Source of the DNA: Pedobacter cryoconitis | GTDB taxonomy: Bacteria; Bacteroidota; Bacteroidia; Sphingobacteriales; Sphingobacteriaceae | Reading direction: 5' to 3' | DNA: 64,000 bases | Assembly (NCBI RefSeq): GCF_014207135.1 | Contig: NZ_JACHCC010000011.1 | Location: forward strand, 177,862-241,861 | In this document: piece after piece, positions 1 through 8,586 of the stretch | Position numbering within the stretch: position 1 is the stretch's first letter | Layout of the letters: the number at the start of each line of letters is the position of its first letter | The notes under the pieces: model-generated | What the model saw: the letters and a program-made list of their open reading frames with translations, nothing else | Told to the model about the DNA's origin: nothing | Databases searched by the model: none | Position numbers and translations under genes: made by a program

Positions 1-278
1 GCCATATCAATTCCACTGATTGCACACAGACTGGCTCCATTTGGTCCGATCCAGTTTAAATCACGGTAAAGTTTTGTCCAGATAAAATCGGTGCGCATTG
101 GATCAAGTCCTATAATCCTCTCTCCTGCATGTTTAGCCGCATGATAAACAATCGGGCTACCCGGCCAGTTGGTGGCTTCACCCACACCGGTATGCCCTGT
201 ATCCGTATAAATTTTCAATAAAGTCCAGTTGTACTTCACGCCTTCAACCAACCAGACTTTGACCTCAGTAATCTTCAT
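1..278 (-). CDS. Enolase-superfamily sugar-acid dehydratase, partial (N-terminus only)
   Basis: The first 92 codons of a gene running off the left edge, starting at an ATG at 278. The protein opens MKITEVKVWLVEGVKYNW and continues with a GHTGVGEATNWPG stretch, typical of the N-terminal capping domain of mandelate racemase/muconate lactonizing enzymes. Many such Bacteroidota proteins dehydrate sugar acids such as galactonate or fuconate. The catalytic barrel with the metal ligands lies outside the window, so the substrate cannot be read. The start codon directly abuts the stop of the upstream GH95-like gene, so it is the fourth gene of the operon coming from 6159. A role in breaking down the sugar released by the neighbouring hydrolases is inferred. 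Confidence 0.75.
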   Translation of the reverse strand, partial: MKITEVKVWLVEGVKYNWTLLKIYTDTGHTGVGEATNWPGSPIVYHAAKHAGERIIGLDPMRTDFIWTKLYRDLNWIGPNGASLCAISGIDM

Positions 279-2552
279 CTATTTATTTTTTAAAACGACC
301 AATGCACCAGGTTTACAGATCAGCTTCATCAAACCATCTCTCACACTAATTGCTGCACCGGTATTAGAACTTATCACATACTCCTTAAAAGGTAATTTCA
401 GCTTAATCTCACCATCCTTTTCTGCTTCCAGTCTGACTTCTCTGACTAAACCATCTTTCCTTTTTGCGCTGACCAGTACGGCACCTTCTGCACGAAGCTG
501 GTTAAAAGACAGATCTTTCCATCCAGATGGTACTGCCGGCATGATTTCAATAAAACCTGCGTAACTCTGTAACAGCATTTCCTGTAATCCAGCCGCAAAA
601 GCAAAGTTTCCTTCCAGCGTAAAAGGCCGGTAGGTAAATTTAGAATACCCGCTTTTGGTCTGATCACCGTTCAGATGGAAACTATTTACAGAACAAAATG
701 CTTTAGCAAATATTTCCAGATCTTTGGCTGCCCCCTCTCCATCCTTAGCTCTGGCCTTCATATTTCCCATCCAGGCATAAGAATATCCGCACCAATAAGC
801 CGGCCCGATACTATCCAACAGATGGATCGTATTTTTAATAACTGTTTGTGCCTGCGCCCCATCTTCCCATTTAATTAATCCCAGGGGATGAATAGCCATT
901 GCACTTGAAAAATGACGATGAGACTGGTTATAAGCCATCGTTGGGGCAAATTTTAATTCCTGATTTGCAGAAAGGGCGTAGTTATCAAATTGTTCATAAA
1001 TCCCCTTCCAATGCTGGCTTTCCTGTTTCAATCCCAGTTCATCTGCCAGCTCAGCAGCAGCTTTAAAGGCAAACTTCATTAAAGCCAGGTCGTAATTTGT
1101 ATTCTGAGGGAACCAGGCTTCCAGACTATTATCATTAATTTCAGGACTTGAACTGATCTTTAACTGACGATATCCCTGCTGATTTAAAATCGTAATATCC
1201 TCCAGTAATTTCGCCGTAGCTTTTATCCATGGATAGGCCTTCTGTTTTAGAAAATCCCGATCCATACTATAGCGCCACTGCAGATAATAATGCTGACCTA
1301 ACCAGGCAGAAACTGTCGGAGAGAGAGAATATTGTACCCATCCCCCCATTTCTGTACCATCCAGTGTGGTTACACCCGGCACAGCAATTCCATCACTTTC
1401 AAAAAATGTTTTAGTATACCTTTTATAATTCTCCTTATTCTTTTCCAGGTAATCCAGATAACCCATAGCTTCTTTCAGGTGATTACCACTATAGGCAGGC
1501 CAGTAACTTAACTGCGTATTCAGATCATGATGGTAATCTCCTTTCCAGGGTGGGAGTCTTCCATTATCAGCAGTCCAGATAGCCTGCAAAGATATAGGTG
1601 GTGCCCCGGTTCTGGCAACCGAGCCAAATTTATACTGCTCCAGATACCATTGTTTTTCCAGTAAAGCATCTGGCAGCTGAATAGCCGATTGTTGCCAGAA
1701 CTGTTTCCACCAGTTTTGATGAGTCCCAAAATCCGTCGTAAAGCTACCGGCTTTAGCGGTTACCCCTTTAGCTGTAATATCCTTCCTATCTGTAGTATGT
1801 CTGGACGAAATACTCCAGCTGCCTTCCATCGTTTTTCCTGTTTCTTTCCAGCGTACATTAATCTGGTAGCTAAATCCTCCCCAGCCAGACTGATCATAAG
1901 TTATACTATGTCCGTCTTTAACAATGGTTCCTTTCGGATAACCCAGTCTGGATAAATCATCTCCGCCGACCGGATCTCCCGAATTCTTAACCTGCCCCTG
2001 ATATTTTGGGGCAACCAGTTCGACGTCAACATTTTCCGGAATATGATCAAACTTAAACCAGCCCAAAGATTTATCTGCTGCAACAAATGTCTTCAGAACA
2101 ACCCCATTTACCCATTTCACCTCACATAAAGCGTCATTTAAGGAGAGGTTCACCGAAGTTACCTTTCCCCAGTTACGCGTATCAAATTCCAGTGCTCCTC
2201 CAGGAATTTTAGATGGGGCCGGTTCCCTGTCATAGGGTTCATCAAAATATTCCTGCACAATCCCATAGTCCTTTTTGTGTACCTGGTCAATAATCCAGTT
2301 ATAGCTGAATTCTTTGCGGTGAAGCCCTTTCATTGGCCGCTGGTCCCATAAGTCCGCCCGGTCCAGTGAGAAATGAAGTTTTCCGTCTTTCTGCAAGACC
2401 AAAGCCCCCAGCATACCGTTGCCTAAAGGAATAGCTTCATCCCATTGTTTAGCCAGCTGATCAAAATGGAGATTATGACCGGATGAAGGTTGTGCGCTTA
2501 CCTCTTTAAACAATAGTACAGTGACCAGACAGAAAAATAACTTTTTAATCAT
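279..2552 (-). CDS. GH95-like glycoside hydrolase (alpha-L-fucosidase/alpha-L-galactosidase type)
   Basis: 757 residues, close to the usual GH95 length. A signal peptide ends at VSAQ (about residue 20). The N-terminal domain carries the family phrase AIPLGNGMLGALVLQ. The (alpha/alpha)6 barrel has GDYHHDLNTQLSYWPA and SSSPEINDNS. By alignment in mind with GH95 fucosidases, Glu471 sits at the catalytic acid position and Asn345 at one of the two conserved asparagines; the other is Asp343 here, where the family normally has Asn. The enzyme probably acts in the periplasm on alpha-L-fucosyl or alpha-L-galactosyl ends. Seven nucleotides separate it from the GH2 gene upstream and none from the dehydratase downstream, so co-transcription is likely. 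The exact linkage is not readable. Confidence 0.72.
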   Translation of the reverse strand: MIKKLFFCLVTVLLFKEVSAQPSSGHNLHFDQLAKQWDEAIPLGNGMLGALVLQKDGKLHFSLDRADLWDQRPMKGLHRKEFSYNWIIDQVHKKDYGIVQEYFDEPYDREPAPSKIPGGALEFDTRNWGKVTSVNLSLNDALCEVKWVNGVVLKTFVAADKSLGWFKFDHIPENVDVELVAPKYQGQVKNSGDPVGGDDLSRLGYPKGTIVKDGHSITYDQSGWGGFSYQINVRWKETGKTMEGSWSISSRHTTDRKDITAKGVTAKAGSFTTDFGTHQNWWKQFWQQSAIQLPDALLEKQWYLEQYKFGSVARTGAPPISLQAIWTADNGRLPPWKGDYHHDLNTQLSYWPAYSGNHLKEAMGYLDYLEKNKENYKRYTKTFFESDGIAVPGVTTLDGTEMGGWVQYSLSPTVSAWLGQHYYLQWRYSMDRDFLKQKAYPWIKATAKLLEDITILNQQGYRQLKISSSPEINDNSLEAWFPQNTNYDLALMKFAFKAAAELADELGLKQESQHWKGIYEQFDNYALSANQELKFAPTMAYNQSHRHFSSAMAIHPLGLIKWEDGAQAQTVIKNTIHLLDSIGPAYWCGYSYAWMGNMKARAKDGEGAAKDLEIFAKAFCSVNSFHLNGDQTKSGYSKFTYRPFTLEGNFAFAAGLQEMLLQSYAGFIEIMPAVPSGWKDLSFNQLRAEGAVLVSAKRKDGLVREVRLEAEKDGEIKLKLPFKEYVISSNTGAAISVRDGLMKLICKPGALVVLKNK

Positions 2553-2559
2553 ACCTTAT

Positions 2560-5463
2560 TTATTTAATCCTGAAGCTTAAACTTCCCTTCAGTTCTTTGT
2601 TTTTAATATTGATCCTGTTTTCAGTAAATGGTGTACCATAAAATGGTTCGGAACCCGAATTGTTATAATCAGCAATCAATAACTGAATATGCTGATCCTG
2701 CAGCCAGCTTCTGGAAGCCTGTTTACCATCCGATAAAACCTCTATTCCTGAACCGTTCCCAGTAGTTAAAGCTACACTAAAGATCTGTTCTTTAGTAGAC
2801 CGGAAATCATTTGAACCTAATGCATTGGCATCATCTTTCCAATCCTTTGATGGTTCTTTACCGATCTCCTCTACTGCCGGTAACCATCGTGCATTCAATC
2901 TGGCCTGCCCTTCAGTTCTCGCAATATCTGCTGGTGCATACGCAGTAAAGTCTCCTTTACGTTTCCAGTCTAATAAATCATAAACTGGCGGCAGTTCCAG
3001 CAATAATCCATACTGTCTTGGTTTATCATCCGTTCCCTTGTAGTGAATACTATAATTGACCTTCACCAGTCCCTTTTTAAGAAAGAAGTATTTTATCATC
3101 CCCTCAGCATCCGTATAAGTAGCCTGAACCGAAAATATCAATGCAGTATCTGTTTGCACAGCTTTAACCTCCTTAGCAAACAACGTATAAAGCGGATAAT
3201 TTTTCAGCGGATAAATATTATTCTGGTAAGTATCTCCTGCAACATTAGGTTTACCTCCATCTTCACTATTCATTGGCACAACACAAAACACAGGTCCCTG
3301 CGATAATATCAAATCCCCTCCCTTCTTCACACTGGTAATTATTCCCGTCAGCTTGCTTAGCGTATAGGTAATATCTCCATCCTGTATAACATAGGCAGCA
3401 TCATTTTGAGTAAAAGAGAGATTTGAAGGATAGTTAACCGCTGCATTCACAGCATCTCTGAGCGTGATCCGCTCTTCATCTACAATAAACCCTCTTGGAT
3501 CTTTGAAAGTCAGTTCAACCTCCCTGCTGTTTTTATCGACAGGAATAGTCAGATATCCACTGGAATGCGGATTTATAGCAGTACCGACCTTTAGTTTGAC
3601 CCCATCTACCTTGCAATCTATGACTATATCTTTCAATGATATAAAGTCATACCGGTTCTCTATCTCTAAACGCAGCTGCCGATCGGTCAGCATGAGTTTA
3701 TCCTTATTTTTAAGCACTACCGGAGAATAAGCTTTTTTCATCCCCCAGTATTCGGGTTTAGGTCTTCTCCAGCCATCAACAGGTCCCCATGGGCCATAAC
3801 CTACAATCCGGCCGTCGGGCATATGGAAAGTATCATCTATACCACTCCAGATAGCTCCACCCAGACAGCCTTGATGATTATACATCGTATCATATAACTT
3901 AACCAGCGGGGCACCATAGGCTGCCCTTACACCCGGATCTGTGACTAATTCTCTTCTGTTATAGTCAGAAATATGTGCATACTCTCCAAATAAAGTGGGT
4001 CTGCTCATCGTATCTGTAGCCTTTGGCCCATTAATTCCCGGATAATGATAATTGGCGATATCAGCTTTACTCCCGGCATCGTTATAACCGCCCCAGCACT
4101 GATCATGAAACGAAGTTGGCCGGCCCGGATCAAAAGCCTTAACCACTGCCAGTACTTTTTCCCATAAGGGGCTCCATCTCGATTCATTTCCTAAAGACCA
4201 GATGATTACCGAAGGATGGTTTTTACCAGCCTGCATCTTTTCTAGATTTGCACTGATCATATATGGAAGAAATTTTTCATCCTTATAATTCCATAATTTC
4301 CATATTGGTGATGCATCATGCTCTATCCAGGTCAGTGAAGATTCATCTTCAACAAATAAACCCAATTCATCAGCAGCTTCCAGAAACTCTTCCGAAGGTG
4401 GATAATGCGAAGTCCGGATATAATTACAGTTTCCGTCACGGAACAATACTGCATCCTTTCGCTCAAGATCTGCTGGAATACTCCTCCCTGTCAATGGATG
4501 TACAGAGTGTCTGTTTACCCCGCGTAGTTTAATAGCCGAACCATTAACCAAAACATGGTTGCCTTTAATTTCGATCTGCCTGAACCCTACCCGGTGCGAA
4601 ACACTTTCAGTAGCAACCCCTTTGCGTAGTAAGACCGTTTCCAGCTGATACAAATAAGGCTTTTCCGTATTCCATTGTTCAGGGTTCTTCACCGGCACCG
4701 AAGTTTGCAGAAGTTCTGTCCCTCCGGCATTGATACCAGAAGTGCTTACCGTTTTCTCCAGTACAATTTTACCCTTTGCATCCTTTAAGCGGTAACGGAT
4801 CATAGCTGTACCTGAGGCTGTACCTTCATTGACAACTACCGTTTTCAGTCCGAGTGTCGCGTGTTTATACTGCTTATCAAAAACAGTAGTTATAGCTATG
4901 TCAGACAGGTTAATATCCGGTAAAACAAAAATCGATGCCTTACGCAAAATCCCTCCGACAGTATGTGCTGCATACTGAGAAGTACAGGCTAGTTTGTCAC
5001 TGATGGTCAGTGCCTGTACTTCAACAGTAAGCAGGTTCTTACCCGGTTTAACCAATGCAGTCATATCCCCTTCAAAAGGAACAAAACTACCCTCATGCTC
5101 CATCACCTTTGCGCCGTTGAGCCTGACAACAGCATGCGAACTGATTCCATCAAACCTGATTTTAATCTTTTGTCCCTTCCAGTCATCCGGAATACTGATT
5201 TCGCGGCTGTAAACAGCAGTTTCTCCCTCCGCGACTTTAAATCCCTGCATTTCCCACTCTCCAGGAACCTTAATATCCTTTTTTTGAGTTTCTCCTTTGA
5301 TAGAAAAACTCCATATTCCATCCAATAAAATTACAGGTGTTTTAACCGATCCTGTCACTGATGGCTGCGGAGATAAACGGGCTGGATGATAAGGCTGTGC
5401 CTGTACATGAATACTAACCAGCAGCAAACAGACTAAAAAACCATATATATTTCTGACTATCAT
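2560..5463 (-). CDS. GH2 family beta-galactosidase-like hydrolase
   Basis: 967 residues with a signal peptide ending near HVQAQ (residue 23). The order is a sugar-binding jelly roll (about 45-180), an immunoglobulin-like domain (about 185-300), a TIM barrel (about 305-600) and C-terminal beta domains. GH2 hallmarks are visible: GVNRHSVHPLTGR, RTSHYPPS, the acid/base Glu427 in SLGNES and the nucleophile Glu494 in LFGEYAH. Architecture is LacZ-like, but GH2 also includes beta-mannosidases, glucuronidases and arabinosidases, so beta-galactosidase is the most likely rather than the certain activity. It follows the RraA-like gene by 9 nt in the same operon. Being exported, it probably trims oligosaccharides in the periplasm. 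Confidence 0.85.
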   Translation of the reverse strand: MIVRNIYGFLVCLLLVSIHVQAQPYHPARLSPQPSVTGSVKTPVILLDGIWSFSIKGETQKKDIKVPGEWEMQGFKVAEGETAVYSREISIPDDWKGQKIKIRFDGISSHAVVRLNGAKVMEHEGSFVPFEGDMTALVKPGKNLLTVEVQALTISDKLACTSQYAAHTVGGILRKASIFVLPDINLSDIAITTVFDKQYKHATLGLKTVVVNEGTASGTAMIRYRLKDAKGKIVLEKTVSTSGINAGGTELLQTSVPVKNPEQWNTEKPYLYQLETVLLRKGVATESVSHRVGFRQIEIKGNHVLVNGSAIKLRGVNRHSVHPLTGRSIPADLERKDAVLFRDGNCNYIRTSHYPPSEEFLEAADELGLFVEDESSLTWIEHDASPIWKLWNYKDEKFLPYMISANLEKMQAGKNHPSVIIWSLGNESRWSPLWEKVLAVVKAFDPGRPTSFHDQCWGGYNDAGSKADIANYHYPGINGPKATDTMSRPTLFGEYAHISDYNRRELVTDPGVRAAYGAPLVKLYDTMYNHQGCLGGAIWSGIDDTFHMPDGRIVGYGPWGPVDGWRRPKPEYWGMKKAYSPVVLKNKDKLMLTDRQLRLEIENRYDFISLKDIVIDCKVDGVKLKVGTAINPHSSGYLTIPVDKNSREVELTFKDPRGFIVDEERITLRDAVNAAVNYPSNLSFTQNDAAYVIQDGDITYTLSKLTGIITSVKKGGDLILSQGPVFCVVPMNSEDGGKPNVAGDTYQNNIYPLKNYPLYTLFAKEVKAVQTDTALIFSVQATYTDAEGMIKYFFLKKGLVKVNYSIHYKGTDDKPRQYGLLLELPPVYDLLDWKRKGDFTAYAPADIARTEGQARLNARWLPAVEEIGKEPSKDWKDDANALGSNDFRSTKEQIFSVALTTGNGSGIEVLSDGKQASRSWLQDQHIQLLIADYNNSGSEPFYGTPFTENRINIKNKELKGSLSFRIK

Positions 5464-5472
5464 AATTTTATT

Positions 5473-6159
5473 TTACAGGATTCCATATTTTTCAAAAGCT
5501 TCCGCAGCACTCATCCCTTCCTGAATCTTCTGCTGCACCACTTTTTCTCCCCTGGCTTTTTCAATAGCCAATAAAAAGATCTCTTTCTCAGCAGATGCAG
5601 GTACGATACAAACACCGTCTGTATCTCCAACAACAATATCACCCGGATTAATTCTTATCCCTTTAATTTCAATCGGCACTCTATAATCTATAACCTTACC
5701 CCTGGGTGCCTGATCCTGAGCATATCCACCCCATGAAAAAGTAGGAAAACCAAGTTCCAGAATACCTTTGGTATCCCTGGAATATCCATTAACCACTGCA
5801 CCGGCAGCCCCCAGTTTCATTGCTCTGGTACTCATTAACTCTCCCCAGAGTGCATATTCGGGTGATGCCCCGCTGCATACATAAACTTCATGCTGCTTCA
5901 GGTTATCCAATGCTTCCAGCATCAGGCCGAAGGGTTTGCCCAGGATCTTATTCTGGTTAACAGCTCCTTCCAGAATATCGGTACATAATACGGTCATCGC
6001 TCTTCCGGCAATAAACATACCCTTAGTGAGTGCTTTTATCTGCGGAGGAAGAAATTGGTTTAAAAGCCCCATTTTATCCATAATATCGCCGATTACCGCC
6101 GTATATAGTTCATCCCGGATTATTTTAAAAAGCGCTTCGTCAGTATTCCATTCTATCAT
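5473..6159 (-). CDS. RraA-like aldolase family protein
   Basis: 228 residues, cytoplasmic, no signal. The RraA / 4-hydroxy-4-methyl-2-oxoglutarate aldolase fold is recognised from GDIMDKMG near the N-terminus, the VNGYSRDTKGI loop whose Arg-Asp pair binds substrate and divalent metal in characterised aldolases, and GDIVVGDTDGVCIVP near the C-terminus. True RraA (the RNase E inhibitor) belongs to Gammaproteobacteria, so in this operon a retro-aldol or decarboxylase role on a 2-keto acid is more likely. First gene of the minus-strand operon with the GH2, GH95-like and enolase-family genes; it could cleave the keto-deoxy acid made by the dehydratase (inference). Divergent from the AraC regulator. 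Confidence 0.8.
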   Translation of the reverse strand: MIEWNTDEALFKIIRDELYTAVIGDIMDKMGLLNQFLPPQIKALTKGMFIAGRAMTVLCTDILEGAVNQNKILGKPFGLMLEALDNLKQHEVYVCSGASPEYALWGELMSTRAMKLGAAGAVVNGYSRDTKGILELGFPTFSWGGYAQDQAPRGKVIDYRVPIEIKGIRINPGDIVVGDTDGVCIVPASAEKEIFLLAIEKARGEKVVQQKIQEGMSAAEAFEKYGIL

Positions 6160-6246
6160 AAAGGTTTGATCAGGTTGAACCCAAAATTGAGCTTTATTCC
6201 CTATAAATTCTACAACCTAACTGACTATTATTAAAACTTTTTTACC

Positions 6247-6264
6247 ATAAATAACTCTATTTAT
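6247..6264. promoter_or_regulatory. AT-rich dyad in the divergent araC/rraA-like promoter region
   Basis: A 7-bp inverted repeat (ATAAATA / TATTTAT) with a 4-nt spacer lies 60 nt before the AraC start and 88 nt before the RraA-like start. It is a candidate operator for the divergent regulator, but short AT-rich dyads arise easily by chance. No good -33/-7 pair was found for either gene here. Confidence 0.25.
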
Positions 6265-6323
6265 CATATTTTAAGGATATTTAGTTACATTAACCAGATA
6301 AAGCCAACCTGATTCATCTTACT

Positions 6324-7187
6324 ATGAAACCTCAGTTTATAGGAGTTTCAACTCCCCAGCAAAAGAACATATACGTTAAAACAGTTGATAAACCTGTTCT
6401 CAATTCACCATTGCATTTTCATGATCTCTGTGAACTCGTATGGATTGAAGAAAGTTACGGAAAACGTATTGTAGGTGACAGCGTTGCTGATTTTAAATCA
6501 GGAGATTTAGTACTTATGGGGCCAAACCTCCCTCATATCTGGCATAACGATCCCGTGTTTCATCAGTCAGCTACAGATCTCAGAGCCAAGGCTGTAGTCG
6601 TCTATTTTCCTGTGAGTTTTTTAATGAGCCTAAGCGATGATGACCCCACGACTTTACTACTTCAGAATTTCCTTCATCAAATCAAAAGAGGCCTGAAATT
6701 TCAGGGGAACACCAGAGAACTGCTGATTGACCAGATTCAGCAGATAAGAAGCACCACCGGCTTAAAAAGAACGGCTATCTTCCTCAGCATGCTCAACATC
6801 ATGACAGATACCTGTGAATATGAATTCCTGACCAGTAATACTTTTGAAGCCTCTTTAAATGAAATTGATAATAAAAGGATCCATACACTCTATGTATTCC
6901 TGATGGAAAACTTCAGTTCAGAAATCTTCTTAAAAGATGTGGCACAACTGGTTAACCTAAGCCCGAATGCCTTTTGCCGTTTCTTTAAAAAACATACCAG
7001 GAAGCCATTTTCCAGATTTTTAAACGAGCTGAGAATTGCACATGCCTGCAAACTACTGCCGGATAAAAATCTGTCTATAGCCTATATCTGTTATCAATGC
7101 GGTTATCAGAACCTGACCAACTTCAATAAATTCTTCCGGCTGATTATGGATTGCAATCCAAGTACCTACCGAAACCGTTTTAAATAG
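6324..7187 (+). CDS. AraC family transcriptional regulator
   Basis: 287 residues. The N-terminal half is a cupin-type sensor (HFHDLCELVWIEES and SGDLVLMGPNLPHIW), the usual sugar-sensing domain of AraC proteins. The C-terminal 100 residues form the two helix-turn-helix motifs: LKDVAQLVNLSPNAFCRFFKKHT and then IAYICYQCGYQNLTNFNKFFR, the second matching the family signature. It is divergent from the RraA/GH2/GH95-like/enolase operon and tail-to-tail with the GH29 gene, so it probably activates the surrounding glycan genes in response to a released sugar. Its stop codon directly abuts the stop codon of the convergent GH29 gene, leaving no room for a separate terminator. Confidence 0.9.
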   Translation: MKPQFIGVSTPQQKNIYVKTVDKPVLNSPLHFHDLCELVWIEESYGKRIVGDSVADFKSGDLVLMGPNLPHIWHNDPVFHQSATDLRAKAVVVYFPVSFLMSLSDDDPTTLLLQNFLHQIKRGLKFQGNTRELLIDQIQQIRSTTGLKRTAIFLSMLNIMTDTCEYEFLTSNTFEASLNEIDNKRIHTLYVFLMENFSSEIFLKDVAQLVNLSPNAFCRFFKKHTRKPFSRFLNELRIAHACKLLPDKNLSIAYICYQCGYQNLTNFNKFFRLIMDCNPSTYRNRFK

Positions 7188-8525
7188 TTATTTCAGTCCG
7201 CCCTGCCCCTGGTAAAGACTAAGAGGTTTATCTAATTCCAGTGCAAGTACCGTCATATATTCATCCTGCACATCTTCCGGAACATTGATAAATACCAGTC
7301 CTGGTATTGGACTCCATGATATTTTCCCAACAACTTTAGGTTCCAGTTTCCTGGAGGTACCAACCACACGGATTGTTTTGATTGTATTTTTCAGTCCTTT
7401 TACCATGATATTTCCTGCAACCTTTCCCGGAAGGAATAAATACAATACAGTAGAATCTTTAGATAAAGTAGTAGGTCCGTAAAAATGACCTTGTGGTAAA
7501 CCACCTACTGTGCTGAATATCGCTTCGGCATGTTTCTTATTCCATTTCCCCAGTTCTTTCAACACATGAACTTCCTGTTCCGGTATCGTGCCATCTTCTT
7601 TCGGGCCGATATCCAGCAACATGTTTCCACCATTACTGATCGCATCAGCAAAAATCGCAATGATTTCATATGGAGTTTTCCAGGCAGTGTCCTGCGGCTG
7701 GTATCCCCAGTTATTATTAATGGTCATACATAATTCCCACCAGTTAAATTTAGGTCTGGTCACTGGGAAATTCTGTTCAGGTGTATCATAATCACCATAC
7801 CCCTGTAAACGTCCGTTAAGGATAGCCTCTGGTTTAATCTTTAAAATATTCTGTCTGATAGATGGTGTTTTCCATTCTTCAGCAGAATGCTCCCAGTCTC
7901 CGTCAAACCACCATAAATCAGGCTTAAAAGTTTTGTTAACCTCATCTATCTGTGCCTGGTTAAAGCTCAGGAAACGTTGCCAGCGTGCCGGATCGTCACT
8001 TACTTTATAGCGTGTGCTATCCTTGGTAAAACCCGGATAGTCAGGGTAACTCCAGTCGATCAAAGAGAAATAGGCCCCTTTTTTGATTCCCTGTTTATCC
8101 AGTGCAGCATAAAAAGGAGTCAGCAAATCGCGTTTTGCAGGTGAATTCTTCACCATGCTATAATGTTTTTGTTTAGTATTCCAGAGTGCTACTCCATCAT
8201 GGTGTTTAGTAGTCATCACAGCATACTTTGCACCGCTTTCCTTGATCAGGGCTGCCCACTCTTCCGGATTATACTTAGAAGCAGTAAACCCTTTTAGCTG
8301 TGCCATATAATCAGAATGGCTAATCTTTTTATTGTAAAAACTCCAGCTCTCATCGATCCCCTTTACCGAATATATTCCCCAATGGATAAATATGCCCAGT
8401 TTTGCATCAGCAAACCATTGCATTTTTGTCTTTATGGAGTCAGGATTGATTTTTGATTGTGCGAATACCGAATTAACCAGTAAAAACACTATAAAACTTA
8501 GTTTTAAAAGGAACTTTTTGATCAT
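7188..8525 (-). CDS. GH29 alpha-L-fucosidase
   Basis: 445 residues with a signal peptide ending at VFAQ (about residue 22). The GH29 barrel is clear: WFADAKLGIFIHWGIYS, the conserved KYAVMTTKHHDGVALW and LWWFDGDWEH, where Asp208 is at the catalytic nucleophile position. A short beta domain follows the barrel. It hydrolyses terminal alpha-L-fucose with retention, probably in the periplasm. It lies 61 nt after the GH129-like gene on the same strand, likely in one transcript. With the GH95-like enzyme in the next operon the locus has two candidate fucosidase types, suggesting a fucosylated substrate. Confidence 0.9.
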   Translation of the reverse strand: MIKKFLLKLSFIVFLLVNSVFAQSKINPDSIKTKMQWFADAKLGIFIHWGIYSVKGIDESWSFYNKKISHSDYMAQLKGFTASKYNPEEWAALIKESGAKYAVMTTKHHDGVALWNTKQKHYSMVKNSPAKRDLLTPFYAALDKQGIKKGAYFSLIDWSYPDYPGFTKDSTRYKVSDDPARWQRFLSFNQAQIDEVNKTFKPDLWWFDGDWEHSAEEWKTPSIRQNILKIKPEAILNGRLQGYGDYDTPEQNFPVTRPKFNWWELCMTINNNWGYQPQDTAWKTPYEIIAIFADAISNGGNMLLDIGPKEDGTIPEQEVHVLKELGKWNKKHAEAIFSTVGGLPQGHFYGPTTLSKDSTVLYLFLPGKVAGNIMVKGLKNTIKTIRVVGTSRKLEPKVVGKISWSPIPGLVFINVPEDVQDEYMTVLALELDKPLSLYQGQGGLK

Positions 8526-8586
8526 TAGTTTATTGTTTGGTCCCTAAACTTAAGATTATCTTAGCATTTTTCCATAAAAAAAACAC

